Shown piece after piece: positions 1 to 8,377 of a stretch of DNA of 64,000 bases. The DNA is taken from contig JADMXW010000014.1 of assembly GCA_015548865.1 (NCBI GenBank), forward strand, positions 40,950 through 104,949, in the 5' to 3' direction. The translations under genes and the position numbers were made by a program. Numbering within the stretch: position 1 is the first letter of the stretch; every line of letters begins with the position of its first letter. The notes under the pieces were generated by a model, which was given only the letters and a program-made list of their open reading frames with translations, had not been told where the DNA came from and ran no database searches. Origin of the DNA: Serratia marcescens. Its GTDB lineage: Bacteria; Pseudomonadota; Gammaproteobacteria; Enterobacterales; Enterobacteriaceae.

Positions 1-154
1 TATGCGGCTGATAGCTGCTGTCTGTATCGGTGGTGGTGCGGTCAGATTGGGTGACCACCACGGTATCTTCCTGCGCGCTCGATGAGGCAGCGTGCGAACC
101 CAGTGGCAACAGCGCGATAAGTGGCCAACTGCGACGTATAAAATTAGCGTTCAT
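1..154 (-). CDS. TonB-dependent outer-membrane receptor, N-terminal fragment
   Basis: Only the first 51 codons lie in the window; the gene runs off the left edge. The product starts MNANFIRRSWPLIALL, a positively charged then hydrophobic signal peptide ending near SHAAS, followed by EDTVVVT, which fits a TonB box (D/E-T-hydrophobic-V-V-T). This marks a TonB-dependent receptor, an outer-membrane gated channel for a ferric siderophore or similar ligand. Its ATG lies 11 bases inside the 3' end of the upstream binding-protein gene, so the two are probably translationally coupled. The ligand cannot be told from this fragment. The receptor class is inferred from the signal peptide, TonB box and neighbour. 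Confidence 0.6.
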   Translation of the reverse strand, partial: MNANFIRRSWPLIALLPLGSHAASSSAQEDTVVVTQSDRTTTDTDSSYQPH

Positions 155-1268
155 GTGCGATGTGACTCCAGAATGTCCCTGAAAATTCAATAGGTAAGAA
201 TTGTTGGTAGAGTTGTTTTAAGGTGTCTTGCGGTTGCAAATCGGCAAATAGATCGGGGTAGAGCGCTTTGGCAAACATCTCGACCATGACTACGTGATAA
301 GGGCTGAGATAGAAGTTGTGCCACATACTCCAGGCTCGCCCCTGCTGGATTGCGCTCAGGTGTGACAAGATGGGATCCTGTTGCAGTAACGTGCTAAAGC
401 TGCTTTGCGCTTGCTGTGGAGAGACCATAGGTCCAAGCATCAAGGCCGAGAAGCGTTTTCCCTCTGGTCCTGCCATGCCGGTGGCAATATAGACGTCGGG
501 GTTGGCTGCCAGTACTTTTTCCGGGCTCAGTTCACCATAGACGCGCTGAATGCTGTCGGCGGCGATGTTATCGCCACCGGCAAAGCGCAGTAGCTCACCA
601 AGATTGCCACCTACTGCTGTGGTACAGCAGGTATCGCGGCGGCCCAGATGCAGGTGCAGCATCACGGTGGGCTTTTGGCCGTGATAGCGCGCCAGGCGTT
701 GTGAAATGGCGTCCATATGCTGCTGGTAAAATGCGCTGAATGCGGCAGCACGTTCAGTGCGGTTGAGTACTTCGCCGAGTAAACGGACGCTGGGCAGGGT
801 GTTTTTCAACAGTTCAACGCGCAGATCGACATAAATCACCGGAATGCCCGCGCGCTCAAGCGTTTGCTGTAACGCATCATCTTCCGCAGAGGTTTTGGCC
901 AGACGCGGTAGGATTGCCAGATCCGGCTTCAAAGGCAGAATGGCTTCGGCATTCAGTGTGTGTGGAGCGCCGTTGCCAAGGCGTGGGATTTGTGCAATGG
1001 CAGGAAACGCTGCGGTGTATTTTTCCCAGCTTTGCGCATCGTAGCGTGCCATATCGCCGGGCCAGCCCACCACTCGTTGCGCCGGATTGCCCGGTTCCAG
1101 CAATGCCAGCGTATAGAGCAAACGGCTTTCACCAAGAAAGAGACGTGTAGGATTATCGGGAATCGCTACCTGACGCCCTAACAAGTCGGTCACCGTCTTT
1201 CCCCAGACGGTGGTATTCACTAACAACAGCACGACCAGTAACGTTCTGGTCAGGAATAATGTGCGCAT
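144..1268 (-). CDS. Periplasmic iron-siderophore ABC substrate-binding protein
   Basis: The 374-residue protein has a signal peptide (MRTLFLTRTLLVVLLLV, cleavage near VWG/KT) and the layout of BtuF/FhuD-type class III binding proteins: VTDLLGRQVAIPDNPTR at the start, an N-lobe with LKPDLAILPR, a long linking helix, and a C-lobe with VGGNLGELLRFAGGDNIA and LSPEKVLAANPDVYIATG. It should carry a ferric siderophore (or cobalamin-like ligand) to an inner-membrane ABC permease not seen here. ATG at 1268 is preferred over the in-frame GTG at 1274, because AGAGG lies six bases before the ATG and abuts the GTG. A Fur-box-like sequence lies upstream and a TonB receptor overlaps downstream, which points to iron uptake. 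Confidence 0.8.
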   Translation of the reverse strand: MRTLFLTRTLLVVLLLVNTTVWGKTVTDLLGRQVAIPDNPTRLFLGESRLLYTLALLEPGNPAQRVVGWPGDMARYDAQSWEKYTAAFPAIAQIPRLGNGAPHTLNAEAILPLKPDLAILPRLAKTSAEDDALQQTLERAGIPVIYVDLRVELLKNTLPSVRLLGEVLNRTERAAAFSAFYQQHMDAISQRLARYHGQKPTVMLHLHLGRRDTCCTTAVGGNLGELLRFAGGDNIAADSIQRVYGELSPEKVLAANPDVYIATGMAGPEGKRFSALMLGPMVSPQQAQSSFSTLLQQDPILSHLSAIQQGRAWSMWHNFYLSPYHVVMVEMFAKALYPDLFADLQPQDTLKQLYQQFLPIEFSGTFWSHIAHER

Positions 1269-1312
1269 ATTCACCCTCTGCAGAAAATCGAGCAGAGAAA
1301 GTTAATGAGTAT

Positions 1313-1331
1313 GAGAGTGATTATCAATAAT
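1313..1331 (-). promoter_or_regulatory. Candidate Fur box
   Basis: On the minus strand ATTATTGATAATCACTCTC matches 14 of 19 positions of the Fur consensus GATAATGATAATCATTATC by my hand alignment. It lies about 45 bases upstream of the siderophore-binding-protein start. A possible promoter, TTGTAC-17-TATTGA, overlaps it. Fur-Fe2+ bound here would switch the operon off when iron is plentiful. Binding itself is inferred. Confidence 0.55.
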
Positions 1332-1434
1332 GTCTTGACGAGGGAAGTACAACAAAAAAAGAATGTTGTTTTATATCATTAGGATGGTAATAATTTTGTA
1401 AATAAATAAAGTGTTGCTCAGAGGGAACTTTCAA

Positions 1435-1454
1435 GGCGGCAGCATGCCACCGCC
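1435..1454 (-). terminator. Possible terminator hairpin after purN
   Basis: GGCGG/CCGCC arms close a short stem 25 bases past the purN stop and are followed on the minus strand by TTGAAAGTT, a poor T-run. It may end purMN transcription but is weak. Confidence 0.3.
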
Positions 1455-1478
1455 TGAAGATCTGTAAGGGGGGTTATC

Positions 1479-2117
1479 TTATTCGGCGGCGTAACCTTGT
1501 TTTGGAATACGTACGCCGTCGAGCCAGGCTTCACCCTCACGCATTTTGAGGCGCCCTTCGACAAACCAGTTCACGACCAACGGATAAATGGTGTGTTCCT
1601 GCGTTTGTACACGGGCAGTCAGCACTTCTTCCGTGTCTTCACTGAACACGGGCACTTTGGCTTGAAGTATCAGGGGGCCACCGTCCAGTTCGTCAGTAAC
1701 GAAATGGACGGAGGTACCGTGTTCTTTGTCACCGCTTTCCAGTGCTTTACGATGGGTGTGCAAGCCTGGGTATTTGGGTAACAGAGACGGGTGAATATTT
1801 AGCATTTTGCCTGCAAACAGCGCGACAAATTCTGGGCTCAGAATACGCATATAACCCGCCAGTACCACCAGGTCTGGCTGGTATTGCGCGATCTCTTCTG
1901 CCATTGCAGCGTCAAAAGCAGCTCGGTCTGTAAACCCTTGAGGGTCAATGACATGAGCCGGTATCTTAGCTTCTTGTGCCAGCACCAGGCCATAGGCCTC
2001 TGGATTGTTGCTGAACACGGCCGCGATATTTGCTTTGACGCGCTTGCGCGCGCAGGCGTCAATTAGCGCCTGCAGGTTGCTTCCTTGACCTGAGAGCAAG
2101 ACAACGATGTTTTTCAT
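1479..2117 (-). CDS. purN: Phosphoribosylglycinamide formyltransferase PurN
   Basis: The 212-residue enzyme transfers a formyl group from 10-formyl-tetrahydrofolate to GAR, the third step of de novo purine synthesis, in the cytoplasm. It opens [18 protein letters not shown] (phosphate-binding glycine loop). It carries the formyltransferase signature LNIHPSLLPKYPGLHTH, with the catalytic Asn and His, and DELDGGPLI with the catalytic Asp. Length equals the E. coli enzyme. Its ATG shares one base with the purM stop (TAATG), so the purMN pair is coupled. Confidence 0.97.
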   Translation of the reverse strand: MKNIVVLLSGQGSNLQALIDACARKRVKANIAAVFSNNPEAYGLVLAQEAKIPAHVIDPQGFTDRAAFDAAMAEEIAQYQPDLVVLAGYMRILSPEFVALFAGKMLNIHPSLLPKYPGLHTHRKALESGDKEHGTSVHFVTDELDGGPLILQAKVPVFSEDTEEVLTARVQTQEHTIYPLVVNWFVEGRLKMREGEAWLDGVRIPKQGYAAE

Positions 2118-3154
2118 TAATTAATAACCACGGCTTCTCCGGCGTTAGCGGGTTGAATAACGCCAATTTTCCATGCGGTTTCACCCTGGCTATTGAGGAA
2201 TGCCACGGCTTCCTCTGCCTGTTCAGCAGGCAGTGCGATAATCATACCCACACCGCAGTTAAAAGTACGGTACATTTCGTGACGGCTGACATTGCCCGTC
2301 TGTTGCAGCCAGTTGAACACGGCAGGCCACTGCCAGCTAGATTCATCAATGTTGGCTTGCATGCCTTCTGGCAACACGCGCGGGATATTTTCCCAGAAAC
2401 CGCCACCGGTCAGGTGAGCAATAGCGTGAACATCCACTTTTTCAATCAGCGCCAGAATAGATTTGACGTAGATTTTGGTCGGTGCCAACAGATGATCTGC
2501 CAGGGATTTTCCTGCAAGCGTCGTCTGCTCCGGATCGGTTTTGCTTACCTCGAGAATCTTACGTACCAGCGAATAGCCGTTAGAGTGCGGGCCGCTGGCT
2601 GCCAGTGCAATTAGGGTATCACCTGCCTGCACTTTACTTCCGTCGATGATCTCTGATTTTTCAACAACACCGACGCAAAAACCGGCAACATCGTAATCTT
2701 CACCGTGGTACATACCGGGCATTTCAGCCGTTTCGCCGCCGACCAGCGCACAGCCTGACTGTTTGCACCCTTCGGCGATACCGGTGATAACGCTGGCTGC
2801 CGTATCGACATCCAGTTTCCCCGTGGCATAGTAATCAAGGAAGAACAGCGGCTCAGCCCCTTGTACCACTAGATCATTGACACACATTGCCACCAGATCG
2901 ATACCGATGGTGTCGTGGCGTTTCAGATCCATGGCTAGACGCAGCTTGGTGCCGACCCCGTCAGTACCGGAAACCAGAACGGGTTCACGGTATTTTTGGG
3001 GCAAGGCGCACAGGGCACCGAAACCGCCCAGACCGCCCATCACTTCAGGACGGCGGGTTTGTTTCACTACGCCTTTAATACGGTCTACCAATGCGTTGCC
3101 AGCATCAATATCCACGCCTGCGTCTTTGTAGCTAAGAGAGGTTTTGTCGGTCAC
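2117..3154 (-). CDS. purM: Phosphoribosylformylglycinamidine cyclo-ligase PurM
   Basis: The 345-residue AIR synthetase closes the imidazole ring of FGAM using ATP, step five of purine synthesis. The sequence is nearly that of E. coli PurM, including [16 protein letters not shown], the [13 protein letters not shown] loop and [15 protein letters not shown]. It starts at GTG, as E. coli purM does, with a GGGGA ribosome site about nine bases before. It is first in the purMN operon and diverges from upp. A PurR box lies in the shared intergenic region about 100 bases upstream. Confidence 0.97.
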   Translation of the reverse strand: MTDKTSLSYKDAGVDIDAGNALVDRIKGVVKQTRRPEVMGGLGGFGALCALPQKYREPVLVSGTDGVGTKLRLAMDLKRHDTIGIDLVAMCVNDLVVQGAEPLFFLDYYATGKLDVDTAASVITGIAEGCKQSGCALVGGETAEMPGMYHGEDYDVAGFCVGVVEKSEIIDGSKVQAGDTLIALAASGPHSNGYSLVRKILEVSKTDPEQTTLAGKSLADHLLAPTKIYVKSILALIEKVDVHAIAHLTGGGFWENIPRVLPEGMQANIDESSWQWPAVFNWLQQTGNVSRHEMYRTFNCGVGMIIALPAEQAEEAVAFLNSQGETAWKIGVIQPANAGEAVVIN

Positions 3155-3252
3155 TGCGGAGTCCCCACGGAGAATACAATTGGTGGTGAGATAGTGAGTA
3201 TATCCAGCCTGGTGGATTTACCCCTATCGAAGCGCGCTAATTCTAACAGCGA

Positions 3253-3268
3253 GAGCAATCGTTTGCGA
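3253..3268. promoter_or_regulatory. PurR operator between purM and upp
   Basis: GAGCAATCGTTTGCGA matches the PurR consensus ACGCAAACGTTTGCGT at 12 of 16 positions, including the central CGTTTGCG. It lies about 100 bases upstream of purM, where the E. coli purMN operator sits. Hypoxanthine/guanine-loaded PurR would repress here. The remaining 318-base purM-upp gap holds a TATAAT at 3371-3376 that could serve upp, with a poor -35. Confidence 0.7.
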
Positions 3269-3472
3269 GTGGTGTGTTGCCTGCTTTGCATTTTTCCTGT
3301 TCAATGGGAATTTCCCTGCTCGGTTGATCTGGATCAGGCTATAACCTGTAGCGCTTAAGCAAAAAAGCGGTATAATCCCGCGATTTTTTTTATGATGGGC
3401 TGCCATGTCCGCCCTCGACGCACCCATCCTGCGTCGTGAGGATATCCGTCCACTTTCTATAGGGGGAATAGA

Positions 3473-4099
3473 ATGAAGGTCGTCGAGGTTAAACACCCGC
3501 TCGTCAAACATAAACTTGGCCTGATGCGTGAAAACGATATAAGTACAAAACGCTTTCGTGAACTGGCATCCGAAGTTGGCAGTTTATTGACTTATGAAGC
3601 CACTGCCGATCTGGCTACGGAAAAGGTCACCATCGAAGGTTGGTGCGGTCCGGTTGAAGTGGATCAGATTAAAGGCAAAAAAATTACCGTTGTGCCGATT
3701 CTGCGTGCCGGTCTGGGCATGATGGAAGGCGTGCTGGAAAATGTGCCGAGCGCACGCATCAGCGTGGTGGGCATGTACCGTAATGAAGAGACGCTGGAGC
3801 CGGTGCCTTACTTCCAGAAACTGGTCTCAAACATTGATGAGCGTATGGCGCTGGTGGTGGATCCGATGCTGGCGACCGGTGGTTCGATGATTGCCACTAT
3901 CGATCTGTTGAAAAAAGCGGGTTGCCAGAGCATCAAGGTATTGGTGTTGGTGGCCGCCCCAGAAGGGATTGCCGCGCTGGAAAAAGCGCATCCTGACGTT
4001 GAGCTTTATACCGCATCCGTCGACAAAGGGCTCAATGAGCATGGTTATATCATGCCGGGTCTTGGCGACGCGGGCGATAAGCTATTTGGTACTAAATAA
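3473..4099 (+). CDS. upp: Uracil phosphoribosyltransferase Upp
   Basis: The 208-residue cytoplasmic enzyme converts uracil and PRPP to UMP in pyrimidine salvage. It is almost identical to E. coli Upp. The PRPP-binding stretch [11 protein letters not shown] and the uracil-binding C-terminal segment with [12 protein letters not shown] are intact. A GGGGAATAG ribosome site precedes the ATG. A strong intrinsic terminator follows immediately, yet uraA is next on the same strand; salvage enzyme and uracil permease work together, as in E. coli. Confidence 0.98.
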   Translation: MKVVEVKHPLVKHKLGLMRENDISTKRFRELASEVGSLLTYEATADLATEKVTIEGWCGPVEVDQIKGKKITVVPILRAGLGMMEGVLENVPSARISVVGMYRNEETLEPVPYFQKLVSNIDERMALVVDPMLATGGSMIATIDLLKKAGCQSIKVLVLVAAPEGIAALEKAHPDVELYTASVDKGLNEHGYIMPGLGDAGDKLFGTK

Positions 4100-4107
4100 G
4101 CCGTATC

Positions 4108-4135
4108 AGCCGACTGAGTAAGTCGGCTTTTTTTT
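4108..4135 (+). terminator. Intrinsic terminator after upp
   Basis: AGCCGACT, loop GAGTA, AGTCGGCT, then eight T residues. A textbook rho-independent terminator eight bases past the upp stop. It suggests that uraA is partly read-through or has its own promoter; a TATAAT at 4195-4200 is a candidate -10. Confidence 0.9.
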
Positions 4136-4310
4136 GCGTGGGTTTTGCCGCGCAAAGCGCATGGCCCTTTTCTACCCATTTTTCGAACGATTTTTATAAT
4201 CAGCTTCGCTTCCTTACGCGGCGACGCGTGGGGGCGGCTGGGCTGTGATAATGATGCTGGACGAACCGGCTAACCACAACATCGAGTGACTTTTACAGAG
4301 GATATTAACG

Positions 4311-5609
4311 ATGACTCGTCGCGCCATCGGGGTGAGTGAACGACCCCCCTTGCTACAAACCATCCCGCTGAGCTTCCAGCACCTGTTTGCTATGTTTGGC
4401 GCAACGGTGCTAGTGCCGATTTTGTTCAAAATCAACCCAGCAACGGTGCTGTTGTTTAACGGTATCGGCACACTGCTGTACCTGTTTATTTGTAAGGGCA
4501 AGATCCCAGCTTATCTGGGTTCCAGCTTTGCCTTTATTTCGCCCGTACTGCTGCTGTTGCCGCTGGGATATGAAGTGGCGCTGGGTGGTTTTATCATGTG
4601 TGGCGCCTTGTTTTGTGTGGTTGCGCTGATTGTGCAACGTGCTGGGACCGGCTGGCTGGATGTGATTTTCCCACCGGCGGCGATGGGGGCGATAGTTGCG
4701 GTAATCGGCCTGGAGTTGGCGGGGGTTGCGGCGGGGATGGCCGGGCTGTTGCCTGCGGATGGCGCGTCAGTCGATAGCAAAACTGTGACCATTTCACTGG
4801 TGACATTAGGCGTGACCGTGCTGGGCTCCGTACTGTTCCGCGGTTTTCTGGCCATTATCCCGATTCTGATTGGGGTTCTGGTAGGGTACGCACTGTCGTT
4901 TGTCATGGGGGTAGTGGATTTCGCTCCCATCGCTCAGGCTCACTGGTTTGCACTGCCGACCTTCTACACGCCGCGTTTCGAATGGTTTGCTATTTTAACG
5001 ATTCTCCCTGCTGCGCTGGTGGTGATTGCGGAACACGTTGGCCACCTGGTGGTTACCGCCAATATCGTGAAAAAAGATCTGATGCGCGATCCTGGTTTGC
5101 ATCGCTCCATGTTTGCCAACGGTCTCTCTACCATGATTTCCGGTTTCTTCGGTTCAACGCCGAATACCACTTACGGTGAAAACATTGGTGTGCTGGCCAT
5201 TACTAAGGTCTATAGCACCTGGGTAATTGGCGGGGCGGCGATACTTGCCATTCTGCTTTCTTGCGTAGGCAAACTGGCTGCAGCGATCCAGGCCGTGCCG
5301 GTGCCGGTAATGGGCGGTGTTTCTCTGCTGCTGTACGGTGTCATCGGTGCTTCCGGTATCCGTGTTCTTATTGAGTCCAAAGTGGATTACAACAAAGCGC
5401 AAAACCTGATTCTGACGTCGGTTATCCTGATCATTGGGGTGAGTGGGGCGAAAGTGCATCTGGGTGCTGCGGAATTGAAGGGTATGGCATTAGCCACTGT
5501 TGTGGGTATTGCGTTGAGCCTGCTGTTCGCACTGATCAATCGTTTCAGAAGCGAGGAAGTGGTGCTGGATGCCGAGGACGACGCCGAGGAAAACTCGCGC
5601 GCGTCATAA
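4311..5609 (+). CDS. uraA: Uracil:proton symporter UraA
   Basis: The 432-residue inner-membrane protein belongs to the nucleobase-ascorbate transporter family, with about 14 membrane segments. AEHVGHLVVT and NTTYGENIGV carry the glutamates and histidine that bind uracil and couple protons in E. coli UraA. The C-terminal tail is acidic and cytoplasmic (EDDAEENSRAS). It brings in uracil for Upp. The ATG is preceded by GAGGATATTAACG. In E. coli the next gene is hda; here a Sel1-repeat gene intervenes. Confidence 0.97.
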   Translation: MTRRAIGVSERPPLLQTIPLSFQHLFAMFGATVLVPILFKINPATVLLFNGIGTLLYLFICKGKIPAYLGSSFAFISPVLLLLPLGYEVALGGFIMCGALFCVVALIVQRAGTGWLDVIFPPAAMGAIVAVIGLELAGVAAGMAGLLPADGASVDSKTVTISLVTLGVTVLGSVLFRGFLAIIPILIGVLVGYALSFVMGVVDFAPIAQAHWFALPTFYTPRFEWFAILTILPAALVVIAEHVGHLVVTANIVKKDLMRDPGLHRSMFANGLSTMISGFFGSTPNTTYGENIGVLAITKVYSTWVIGGAAILAILLSCVGKLAAAIQAVPVPVMGGVSLLLYGVIGASGIRVLIESKVDYNKAQNLILTSVILIIGVSGAKVHLGAAELKGMALATVVGIALSLLFALINRFRSEEVVLDAEDDAEENSRAS

Positions 5610-5610
5610 G

Positions 5611-5654
5611 CTGAGCATTGCTCAGATTTCCGGGGATGATATTATCCCCGGAAA
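5611..5654 (+). terminator. Paired hairpins after uraA
   Basis: CTGAGC-ATT-GCTCAG (5611-5625) is followed by a perfect 11-bp stem TTTCCGGGGAT/ATCCCCGGAAA (5627-5654) with a six-base loop. There is no T-run, so it may act as an mRNA 3'-end stabiliser or a weak terminator rather than a classical one. Confidence 0.45.
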
Positions 5655-5684
5655 CAGAAAAAACATGGCAATGGATTGTTCATC

Positions 5685-7154
5685 ATGAAGAAAACAACAT
5701 TAGTGTTGTTGCTGGGGCTATCGTGTTCTGCTTCCGCTCAAGATGCGGATGACGTCGATCGGTTCTACGATCGTCTGGAACAGCAAGATACTACTGCACT
5801 GACCGCCCTCACCGATTTGGCTCAACGTCAGGATCCTTATGCGCTCGCTGTGTTGGGGTTCGTCTATGAGTTTGGCGTTTCCGTTCCTAAAAATACCCAA
5901 CAGGCGATCGACTATTATCAGCAAGCCTGCGCATTGGGTGGAGATTATGGCTGTTATAACGCGGGGTATTTTTATCAGTACGGTATTGGCGTACCGGAGG
6001 ATAAAGCCCGAGCCAGCCAACTACTGGAAAAGATTAACGCTTCGGATATTGATATTGAGACCACGAGGACACTCGGGCATACCCTTTATGAGGCGAAAGC
6101 AAAGGCAGAAATCGATGCAGAGATGCGTGCACCGATACTGAAGTATGTTTCCCGTTTTTTAAATACGGCAGATGACGAAACTCGCCGGATATTCAGTCGC
6201 CTTGGTTTGAGTAAAAGCGATACATTACGGCTGGCAAAGCGTTGGGCACAGCAAGGCGATCCCAAAGTAAACTTCTACGTCGGCCATTTCTATAATTTTG
6301 ATTACTCCCCGATAAAAGAGAAAAACATCGAGGCGATGCGTTGGTTTCGCCGCGCAGCAGAGGGCGGCGAATCAGAATCGCAGAATATTCTTGGCCTTGT
6401 CTACCGCAAAGGGCGATGGGGGGTGGATGCTGCTGCACAAGACGCTGTCACCTGGTTTGAACGTGCCGCGAAGCAGGGTAACAGGGATGCCATGATCAAT
6501 CTGGCGGAAATGTATTACACCGGCGAAGAAATAAATGTTGATTATGGAAAGGCGCTCGCGTTATTCACTGAAGCCCATGAAAAAGGCGCATCGCGGGCTG
6601 CAAGGTATCTCGCCAAGATCTATTACAATGGTCAAGGTGTTACAACCAACTGTCTGAAATCTTGGGAGTATCGCAGTCAGGGACGTACTGACGAGACGAA
6701 GGCCAGATATACGGCGCACTGTGTTAATGATAATCGCGCCCGTGAGGAAAATCGTCAGATATTGCCTGTATTGATATTGAAAGACGAATCGACCTTTCTC
6801 GGGGGGAATAATCCCGCGGTGAAATGTGAAAACCATTTTGTTGTCGATACCGATAAAATCGGAGAAGTTGCCAATTTGCGCGTGGTTATCACGTTAAAAA
6901 ATACCGAGGGTGTCAGTGGAAAATACACGCTGGCGTTTGAGCCCTTTGGCATGAATACCCTGAATGAAAGTTTGAATGGCCAGGAATACAGTTCCTTTCG
7001 CTCAGCTGCCTTGGTTGCGCAAAAGACCAAGGACTTTTGCCAGCGAGGTGATGTGACATTTCAGATTGACTCCGCAACGGCACGGATTAATGGACAGGAA
7101 AAAGAGTTGCTGACGGCTGGAATTATCAAACCGTATGTGAAAAATGCAGGGTAA
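5685..7154 (+). CDS. Exported Sel1-repeat protein of unknown function
   Basis: The 489-residue protein begins MKKTTLVLLLGLSCSASA, a Sec signal peptide with probable cleavage before QDADD. About five or six Sel1-like (TPR-related) helical repeats follow, seen as ALAVLGFVYEFGVSVPKN, CYNAGYFYQYGIGVPED, QNILGLVYRKG, AMINLAEMYYTGEE and ARYLAKIYYNGQG. Such repeats form protein-binding solenoids. The last 150 residues lack repeats and look like a beta-rich domain. ATG at 5685 is chosen because it starts the signal peptide; an in-frame TTG lies nine bases upstream. It lies between uraA and hda, which are adjacent in E. coli, so it is an insertion relative to that order. No specific function can be assigned. 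Confidence 0.75.
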   Translation: MKKTTLVLLLGLSCSASAQDADDVDRFYDRLEQQDTTALTALTDLAQRQDPYALAVLGFVYEFGVSVPKNTQQAIDYYQQACALGGDYGCYNAGYFYQYGIGVPEDKARASQLLEKINASDIDIETTRTLGHTLYEAKAKAEIDAEMRAPILKYVSRFLNTADDETRRIFSRLGLSKSDTLRLAKRWAQQGDPKVNFYVGHFYNFDYSPIKEKNIEAMRWFRRAAEGGESESQNILGLVYRKGRWGVDAAAQDAVTWFERAAKQGNRDAMINLAEMYYTGEEINVDYGKALALFTEAHEKGASRAARYLAKIYYNGQGVTTNCLKSWEYRSQGRTDETKARYTAHCVNDNRAREENRQILPVLILKDESTFLGGNNPAVKCENHFVVDTDKIGEVANLRVVITLKNTEGVSGKYTLAFEPFGMNTLNESLNGQEYSSFRSAALVAQKTKDFCQRGDVTFQIDSATARINGQEKELLTAGIIKPYVKNAG

Positions 7155-7291
7155 GATGATCGCCTTGAGACAATTCTTCTGAAAATTAAAGCGGTGTTTA
7201 GAAAAATAGCCCGGTTGATGCGCTATCAACAGGGCTTGCATTCTGTGGTAAACTCGATCTGTTTTCCCGCCGAATTGAACATGAGGTGCTT

Positions 7292-7993
7292 CTGAACACG
7301 CCGGCGCAGCTTTCATTGCCACTCTCTCTGCCTGATGACGAAACCTTTGCCAGTTTCTATCCTGGAGAAAACGCGTCACTTCTGGCTGCCCTCCACAACG
7401 TGTTGCAGCAAGAGCACGGTAGCTACGTCTATTTTTGGTCACGGGAAGGTGGCGGGCGTAGCCATCTGTTGCATGCGGCCTGCGCGGCGTTATCGCGTCA
7501 AGGGGATGCTGCTGGCTATGTGCCGTTGGACAAGCGCGCTTATTTTGTGCCTGACGTCTTGGAAGGGATGGAGCAACTTGCGCTGGTTTGTATTGATAAC
7601 ATCGAATCTATCGCCGGGGATGATGTCTGGGAAATGGCGATGTTTAACCTCTACAACCGCATTCAGGAAGGGGGACGCACCCGGTTGTTAATCACGGGCG
7701 ATCGCCCACCGCGCCAGCTTAATTTGCATCTGCCCGATTTGGCCTCGCGCCTGGACTGGGGACAGATTTATAAATTGCAGCCGCTATCAGACGAAGAGAA
7801 GGGAGAAGCGCTACAACTGCGTGCTCGTCTGCGCGGTTTTGAGTTGCCGGAAGACGTGAGCCGCTTTTTGTTGAAACGGCTCGATCGTGAAATGCGCACG
7901 CTGTTTATGACGCTCGATCAGCTCGATCACGCCTCCATTACCGCGCAGCGTAAGCTGACCATTCCCTTCGTCAAAGAGATTCTGGGGCTATAA
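7292..7993 (+). CDS. hda: DnaA regulatory inactivator Hda (CUG start)
   Basis: Hda is an AAA+ paralogue of DnaA domain III. With the DNA-bound sliding clamp it makes DnaA hydrolyse ATP and so prevents re-initiation. The protein has the N-terminal clamp-binding peptide [17 protein letters not shown] (Walker B region), LLITGDRPP (sensor 1) and [10 protein letters not shown] (sensor 2 region). I place the start at CTG 7292, giving 233 residues as in E. coli. GAGG at 7283-7286 sits five bases before CTG, while the in-frame GTG at 7286 overlaps that ribosome site. E. coli hda is also reported to start at CUG. The 3' end overlaps the convergent ArsC-like gene by six bases. Confidence 0.93.
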   Translation: MNTPAQLSLPLSLPDDETFASFYPGENASLLAALHNVLQQEHGSYVYFWSREGGGRSHLLHAACAALSRQGDAAGYVPLDKRAYFVPDVLEGMEQLALVCIDNIESIAGDDVWEMAMFNLYNRIQEGGRTRLLITGDRPPRQLNLHLPDLASRLDWGQIYKLQPLSDEEKGEALQLRARLRGFELPEDVSRFLLKRLDREMRTLFMTLDQLDHASITAQRKLTIPFVKEILGL

Positions 7994-8344
7994 CAGTGCC
8001 AGCACCTGCTCTGGTGGGCGGCCGATGCGTGCCCGTTCACCGTTCACTACGATTGGGCGTTCAATCAACTTGGGATGCTCAACCAGTGCCGCAATCAACT
8101 GTGTTTCACTCAGTGTCGGGTCAGACAGTTTTAATTCGCGGTATAAATCTTCTTTCTGACGCATTAATTCGCGTGCACTACTGAACCCCAATTGTGAGAG
8201 CAACTGTCGGATCTTTGCTGCATCCGGCGGCGTATCCAGATAGAGCACCACGCGTGGCGTAACGCCTTGTTGCTGCAACAGAGCCAGTGTCTCTCGGCTC
8301 TTGGAGCAACGCGGGTTGTGATAAATAACAATATCGTTCGACAT
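7988..8344 (-). CDS. yfgD: ArsC-family glutaredoxin-dependent reductase-like protein (YfgD type)
   Basis: The 118-residue protein has the ArsC thioredoxin-like fold signature [14 protein letters not shown], with the catalytic Cys at residue 13, and ends in the family motif [16 protein letters not shown]. ArsC enzymes reduce arsenate using glutathione and glutaredoxin. YfgD is a paralogue lying next to bepA in E. coli too, and its physiological substrate is not firmly known. No ars operon is visible, so arsenate reduction is uncertain. Confidence 0.88.
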   Translation of the reverse strand: MSNDIVIYHNPRCSKSRETLALLQQQGVTPRVVLYLDTPPDAAKIRQLLSQLGFSSARELMRQKEDLYRELKLSDPTLSETQLIAALVEHPKLIERPIVVNGERARIGRPPEQVLALL

Positions 8345-8377
8345 GGGCTGTTCCTTTGTCTCTACTTGGTGTGTCTA

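Noticed and set aside
3224..3511. Minus-strand 95-codon frame across the upp start
   Set aside because: It overlaps the upp coding start and the PurR/promoter region, and has no similarity.
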